From contig VGBY01000030.1 in assembly GCA_016870295.1 (NCBI GenBank), forward strand, positions 1-9,909: 9,909 bases of DNA, read 5' to 3'. Under the pieces are notes generated by a model. That model did no database searches. It saw only the letters and a list, made by a program, of their open reading frames with translations, and had not been told where the DNA came from. Each line of letters begins with the position of its first letter. Position 1 is the stretch's first letter. Below, piece by piece: positions 6,380 to 9,909 of this stretch. Source of the stretch: Actinomycetota bacterium. GTDB lineage: Bacteria > Actinomycetota > Acidimicrobiia > Acidimicrobiales > Ilumatobacteraceae. Position numbers and translations under genes: made by a program.

Positions 6380-8773
6380 CTAGCGCGTCGCGTACAACGT
6401 GGTGCGTTGACGCAGCGGACGCCCGAGTGGTGCGACCAGCGCCGTGAAGTCGTCGGGAGTCATGCCCTGACCGTGGCTCGCCCCGGCTGCGCGAGAAATG
6501 TTCTCGTTCATCAACGTGCCGCCCACGTCGTTGCAACCAGCCTGCAGCAGTTGGCGGGTGCCCTCGACGCCGATCTTCACCCACGACGCCTGAATGTTGT
6601 CGATGACGCCTCGGTAGGCGAGTCGAGCCACGGCGTGCACGAGGAGGGTTTCGCGGAATGTTGGTCCACGCCGCGACTTGTGCTGCAGATAGATCGGCGA
6701 CGCCATGTGCACGAACGGCAAACCGACGAACTCCGTGAATCCACCGGTTTCGTGCTGTAGGGCACGCGTGCGAATGAAGTGTCGCGCCCACGAACGTGGC
6801 GACTCGATTGAGCCGAACATCATCGTGACATTGGATCGCAGACCTACGCCGTGAGCCACGCGGTGGGCTTCGAGCCATTCATCGGTGTTCACCTTGTCGC
6901 TGCACAACACCGCCCGAACCTCGTCGTCGAGAATCTCGGCGGCGGTGCCTGGCAGCGATGACAAACCGGCCTCCTTCAGTCGGGTGAGATACGACGCGAG
7001 TGACTCACCGAGTCGCCGCGCACCCTCGGTTACTTCGAGCGCGGTGAAACCGTGCACATGCATTTCTGGTGCCGCCTGCTTCACCGCTCGTGTCACATCG
7101 ATGTAGTAGTCGCCGTCGAAGTCGGGGTGGATGCCGCCTTGCAATGTGACCTCGGTGGCACCGAGTTGCCAGGCTTCGCGCACTCGCGTCGCGATGTCGT
7201 CGAGCGTCAGCAGGTAGGGCGTGCCGCGCAGGTTGAGGCTGAGTGGCCCTTTGGAGAAACCGCAGAATTTGCACTTGAACGTGCAGACGTTGGTGTAGTT
7301 GATGTTGCGGTTGTGCACCCAGGTGACCTCGTCGCCAACGGTGTCGCGTCGCAGCGCATCTGCCGCAGTGGCGATCGCGACGACTTCTGGTCCGCGTGCG
7401 CGAAACAACGCGACGATCTCTGCTTCGCCGAGTTCGTCGCCAATCTCTACGCCGCGCAACACTTCACCGATCGGGCCGTGCAATTTGCGCGAGCGGGCAA
7501 CGAGCGACGGGCCGCGATGTGCGACGCGGGACGTGCCGTCACCAACGATGTTGGGTGGCGGGTTGTTGGCTCCCGAATACCACTGTGTCGAGCGATGTCC
7601 AACCAGTACCACTTCGGCACCGTCGTGCACCACATCGGCAGCAGTCACCTTCTCGGGCCACACTGCGCCGGGATCATCACGTCCGAAACCTTCGGCATCG
7701 CTGCGGTCGAGCACGCGAAAGCGCAATGACTGATCTATCCACTTCGGAGTCGCAGACAAACCAACGTCGTCGATGAACTCGGGGTACACCGTAAGTCGCG
7801 GTGCGAGCGCTCGACCCGCCGCCTCGGTCACTTCACGCAGGCGGTCAAGCGCCGGCCACGGGCGCTCCGGGTTCACATGATCGGCCGTTACTGGCGAAAC
7901 GCCGCCCCAGTCGTCGATACCAGCAGTGAGCAGAACGCCGAAGTCGTCGCTCAGGTTCGGCGGTGCCTGCAGGTGAATCTCGGGCGCGAGGATGAGCCGC
8001 GCGACCGCGATCGACCACAGGTATTCGTCGGGGTCGCACGCCGGGTCGTGTTGCATGCCGGTGCGCGGTTTGGGCAAGAAGTTCTGCACGATCACTTCTT
8101 GCACGTGACCGTGCCGTGCGTGCGAAGCAGCAATTGCTTCGAGTGCGGCGATTCGATCGGCACGCGATTCGCCGATACCGACCAAGATTCCGGTGGTGAA
8201 AGGAATCTGCAGTTCACCGGCGAACTCGAGCGTGTCAAGGCGGCGTTGCGGAATTTTGTCAGGCGCCCCGCGATGGCACTCGAGGTCGTCGCGCAGCGTT
8301 TCGACCATCATTCCCTGCGATGGCGAGACGCGCCGCAACATCGCGAGCTCGTCCTTGTACAACGCGCCAGCATTGGCGTGGGGGAGCAGACCGGTTTCGT
8401 CAAGCACCAACTTCGCCATGTCATGCAGGTAGTGCACCGTCGAGTCGTAACCATTCGTTCGCAACCACTCGGCTGCTACGTCGTAACGCAACTCCGGTCG
8501 CTCGCCGAGCGTGAATAGCGCCTCGTGACAGCCATGCGCGGCACCTTGCTTGGCAATCGCGAGCACCTGCTCGGGTGAAAGATACGGATTCTCGAGTCGT
8601 GCCGGCGGCTGGGCGAAGGTGCAGTAGCCGCACTTGTCGCGACACAACATGGTGAGCGGAATGAACACCTTCGGCGAATAGGTGATGCGCGCTCCGTAGT
8701 GCAGGTCGCGAACCTTGCGGGCGTCGCGCAACAGCTCATCGAGTGGTGCGTCGATCAAATGCTGATAGTCCAT
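6380..8773 (-). CDS. fbiC: F0 synthase (CofG–CofH fusion), 7,8-didemethyl-8-hydroxy-5-deazariboflavin synthase
   Basis: Dual radical-SAM enzyme that makes F0, the deazaflavin core of coenzyme F420, from L-tyrosine and 5-amino-6-(D-ribitylamino)uracil. The 797-residue protein has two radical-SAM modules, each with a CX3CX2C cluster motif: CRDKCGYC (Cys44, 48, 51) in the CofG half and CTFKCKFC (Cys497, 501, 504) in the CofH half. They are joined by a linker around residues 380-450. Typical flanking pieces include YSPKVFIPLT, FTLGERPE and LQGGIHPDFDGDYY. The single-chain form is characteristic of actinobacteria; archaea and cyanobacteria keep CofG and CofH separate. The ATG at 8773 is chosen because GAGGA precedes it by 4 bases; an in-frame GTG at 8800 has no such site. 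It lies 162 bp downstream of the chorismate mutase–VOC gene. Confidence 0.97.
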   Translation of the reverse strand: MDYQHLIDAPLDELLRDARKVRDLHYGARITYSPKVFIPLTMLCRDKCGYCTFAQPPARLENPYLSPEQVLAIAKQGAAHGCHEALFTLGERPELRYDVAAEWLRTNGYDSTVHYLHDMAKLVLDETGLLPHANAGALYKDELAMLRRVSPSQGMMVETLRDDLECHRGAPDKIPQRRLDTLEFAGELQIPFTTGILVGIGESRADRIAALEAIAASHARHGHVQEVIVQNFLPKPRTGMQHDPACDPDEYLWSIAVARLILAPEIHLQAPPNLSDDFGVLLTAGIDDWGGVSPVTADHVNPERPWPALDRLREVTEAAGRALAPRLTVYPEFIDDVGLSATPKWIDQSLRFRVLDRSDAEGFGRDDPGAVWPEKVTAADVVHDGAEVVLVGHRSTQWYSGANNPPPNIVGDGTSRVAHRGPSLVARSRKLHGPIGEVLRGVEIGDELGEAEIVALFRARGPEVVAIATAADALRRDTVGDEVTWVHNRNINYTNVCTFKCKFCGFSKGPLSLNLRGTPYLLTLDDIATRVREAWQLGATEVTLQGGIHPDFDGDYYIDVTRAVKQAAPEMHVHGFTALEVTEGARRLGESLASYLTRLKEAGLSSLPGTAAEILDDEVRAVLCSDKVNTDEWLEAHRVAHGVGLRSNVTMMFGSIESPRSWARHFIRTRALQHETGGFTEFVGLPFVHMASPIYLQHKSRRGPTFRETLLVHAVARLAYRGVIDNIQASWVKIGVEGTRQLLQAGCNDVGGTLMNENISRAAGASHGQGMTPDDFTALVAPLGRPLRQRTTLYATR

Positions 8774-8777
8774 GGTG

Positions 8778-8782
8778 TCCTC
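8778..8782 (-). promoter_or_regulatory. Ribosome binding site of fbiC
   Basis: GAGGA on the minus strand, 4 bases before the ATG at 8773. It decides the start against the upstream in-frame GTG at 8800 and is one of the few clear Shine-Dalgarno sites in the window. Confidence 0.6.
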
Positions 8783-8831
8783 GCAGCGCGCGATGTTCAC
8801 CGCGCGCCGTGTCGATGTCGTTGGCTGTCAG

Positions 8832-8845
8832 CACCCGATCGGGTG
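8832..8845. repeat. Perfect 14-bp palindrome upstream of fbiC
   Basis: CACCCGATCGGGTG is its own reverse complement. It lies 58 bp before the fbiC ATG in the only sizeable intergenic gap of the right half. Short complementary flanks GGCT (8823-8826) and AGCC (8846-8849) surround it with unequal spacing. No T-run follows on either strand, which argues against an intrinsic terminator. A dimeric repressor operator is a reasonable guess. A weak -10 candidate TAACACT lies at 8859-8853 on the minus strand and would place the transcription start at the palindrome edge. Confidence 0.5.
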
Positions 8846-8935
8846 AGCCGCAAGTGTTAGAGGTGCGACCCACTCGAATTCATCGAGCGACTTCACCATA
8901 GCAAGCAAGAAGCAATGGTCGCGGCTCGGGTGCCG

Positions 8936-9697
8936 TCAGGCATCGCCAAGGGCTCGAAACAGGGCCCGTACGTTTTGGCCGTTCATTGCCACACGGTTGC
9001 CCGTGCGGGATATGAAGCCGAGTTGCACACCGGTCGACGGGTCGAGCACGGTGAACACCTGCTCATGCCCGTGTTCATCGACCACCACATCGGTGAGCAA
9101 CGGCACGTTGGCGGCCTTCAGTAGTTCCTGCACGTACCCGGCGTTCAGTACCTCGATGGCGATGTGTTGCACACCCGAGCCGTGCTCCTTGAGGTGTGCA
9201 TCGACGGCTTTGTCGCCGGGGCCAACGAGCACCACCGTGACGCCGCCACCCTCGGCAACGATGATCCCGGCATCGTCGGTCGATGATGTCGCAAAACCGA
9301 TTGAGGCGAGAAACTTCGCTGCTGCTTTGAGGTTCGCCACGGCCACCACTACGTGGTCGATGCGACATGCCACGGCGTCGAGCGCGGAGGCGAGCACGTC
9401 GGCGACCTTCGTCGGCTTTTCGAACTTCTTGTCGTGTGCCACTTCGATGCGGTGCGTCTCTGACAGCAGAATGCGAAATAACTGCTCGGCAAAGTCCGGG
9501 TCGACGTCGTTGTCAATCGCCCACTGGCGTCGTGTGGTCAACACTTCGCGCACTCGCTGGGGCTGGATGACCGCAGTGTTGGTTTGTGTCTTCAGTGCCG
9601 CAACGTCGCGACACACTTCCATTCGCTGGGCGAGTAGTTCGATGATTGCAGCGTCGATGTCGTCGATTTGTTGACGGAGATCGTTGAGATTGCTCAT
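8936..9697 (-). CDS. AroQ-type chorismate mutase fused to a VOC-fold domain
   Basis: A 253-residue two-domain protein. Residues 4-88 are an all-helical AroQ chorismate mutase (chorismate to prephenate, the step toward tyrosine and phenylalanine): LRQQIDDIDAAIIELLAQR, VAALKTQ and LFRILLSETHRIE. By eye-alignment to E. coli EcCM, Arg8, Arg25, Lys36, Arg48, Thr81 and Glu85 fill Arg11, Arg28, Lys39, Arg51, Ser84 and Gln88; Val49 falls at Glu52. After a linker (86-111), residues 112-235 form one VOC domain: RIDHVVVAVANLKAAAKFL, GSGVQHIAIEV and QVFTVLDPSTGVQLGFISR. It resembles methylmalonyl-CoA epimerase and the HPPD catalytic half. His115 and His178 remain, but the usual Glu is Gly227 and the epimerase Gln is Val156, so a normal metal site is unlikely. 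The start overlaps the ribE stop (ATGA), implying coupled translation. Mutase activity is likely; the VOC role is unknown. Confidence 0.85.
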   Translation of the reverse strand: MSNLNDLRQQIDDIDAAIIELLAQRMEVCRDVAALKTQTNTAVIQPQRVREVLTTRRQWAIDNDVDPDFAEQLFRILLSETHRIEVAHDKKFEKPTKVADVLASALDAVACRIDHVVVAVANLKAAAKFLASIGFATSSTDDAGIIVAEGGGVTVVLVGPGDKAVDAHLKEHGSGVQHIAIEVLNAGYVQELLKAANVPLLTDVVVDEHGHEQVFTVLDPSTGVQLGFISRTGNRVAMNGQNVRALFRALGDA

Positions 9698-9909
9698 GTG
9701 TGTCGTCCACCAAACAGTCGACCGAGCCAGCCGCGGCCACCGCGTTTGGCGACCGTACCGCGAGAAGTCACCAGGCGTTCAACGTGTTTGGCAAGCACGT
9801 CCAGTTCGATGTTCACTTTGTCGCCGGTGCGACGCGCACCGAGCGTGGTGACGTTCGCAGTGTGGGGGATGACGGCAACTTGAAACGAGTCGTCGTCGAG
9901 CGCAAACGC
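9694..9909 (-). CDS. ribE: Riboflavin synthase (alpha-type), C-terminal 71 residues
   Basis: Dismutates two 6,7-dimethyl-8-ribityllumazine molecules to riboflavin plus 5-amino-6-ribitylaminouracil. Only the C-terminus of the second lumazine-binding repeat is present. It shows FQVAVIPHTANVTTLG, then GDKVNIELDVLAKHVERL, a signature of riboflavin synthase alpha chains (IPHT..VTTLG and VN.E.D..AK..ERL). It ends in a basic, glycine-rich tail (AKRGGRGWLGRLFGGRHT) longer than I expect for the family. The frame is open to the right window edge. Its TGA overlaps the ATG of the chorismate mutase–VOC gene, so the two are almost certainly co-transcribed. One product of its reaction is also the substrate of FbiC, encoded two genes downstream. 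Confidence 0.92.
   Translation of the reverse strand, partial: AFALDDDSFQVAVIPHTANVTTLGARRTGDKVNIELDVLAKHVERLVTSRGTVAKRGGRGWLGRLFGGRHT

Larger units (their letters stand above)
8774..8935. other. Intergenic region between the chorismate mutase–VOC gene and fbiC
   Basis: A 162-bp gap between two genes on the minus strand. It holds the 14-bp palindrome, the fbiC ribosome binding site and two weak minus-strand -10 candidates, TATGGT at 8900-8895 and TAACACT at 8859-8853, neither with a good -35. A run of GCAA units lies at about 8901-8915. I see no clear terminator and no small gene, so fbiC could have its own promoter or be reached by read-through. Confidence 0.6.

Noticed and set aside
7052..8518. 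Two long plus-strand open frames opposite fbiC (7052-7729 and 7877-8518)
   Set aside because: They mirror the well-conserved FbiC coding frame, have no recognisable motif, and their Arg/His/Val-rich composition is typical of antisense frames in GC-rich genes.
8895..8919. ACCAT...ATGGT inverted repeat with GCAA repeats as a terminator of the mutase–VOC gene
   Set aside because: The stem is 5 bp with a loop of 15 bases and no T-run; it is too weak to call.
9075..9740. Alternative frames overlapping the chorismate mutase–VOC gene as a separate small gene
   Set aside because: The 8936-9697 frame carries two recognisable domains and a coupled start with ribE; the other frames have no family features.

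Overview
The window looks like chromosomal DNA of a moderately GC-rich actinobacterium. Three things suggest this: a single-polypeptide F0 synthase (FbiC, a CofG–CofH fusion), an actinobacterial-type LeuS with a KMGKS loop, and frequent GTG starts with weak or missing Shine-Dalgarno sequences. An Acidimicrobiia-like lineage would fit, but that is an impression and no marker gene here proves it. The DNA is densely coding: no gene-free stretch exceeds about 160 bp, and I see no RNA genes, insertion sequences, CRISPR arrays or phage genes.

Layout from left to right. (1) 1-1073, minus: the 5' part of a lipoprotein resembling the substrate-binding protein of polyamine ABC transporters, cut by the left window edge. 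(2) 1131-4019, minus: a complete leucyl-tRNA synthetase (leuS), 57 bp upstream of the transporter gene. (3) 4040-6359, plus: a tight rbfA–truB–ribF run (ribosome maturation, tRNA pseudouridine-55, FMN/FAD synthesis). It diverges from leuS across only 20 bp, and that gap carries a palindromic TAGCGTA that can be read as a -10 box on both strands. (4) 6380-8773, minus: fbiC, tail-to-tail with ribF. (5) 8936-9697, minus: an unusual two-domain protein, an AroQ-type chorismate mutase fused to a VOC-fold (glyoxalase/epimerase/HPPD-like) domain. (6) 9694-9909, minus: the 3' end of riboflavin synthase (ribE), overlapping the chorismate mutase gene by ATGA.

The right half reads as a flavin/deazaflavin locus. 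FbiC makes F0, the chromophore of coenzyme F420, from tyrosine and the riboflavin intermediate 5-amino-6-ribitylaminouracil. Directly upstream of fbiC on the same strand lie riboflavin synthase, whose pathway shares that intermediate, and a chorismate mutase, whose product prephenate leads to tyrosine. RibF, which turns riboflavin into FMN and FAD, ends 20 bp from the end of fbiC. The chorismate mutase–VOC fusion is the most unusual item: its VOC domain keeps two histidines of the usual metal site but has lost the other expected ligands, so it may be a sensor or regulatory module rather than an enzyme. That functional reading is inference.
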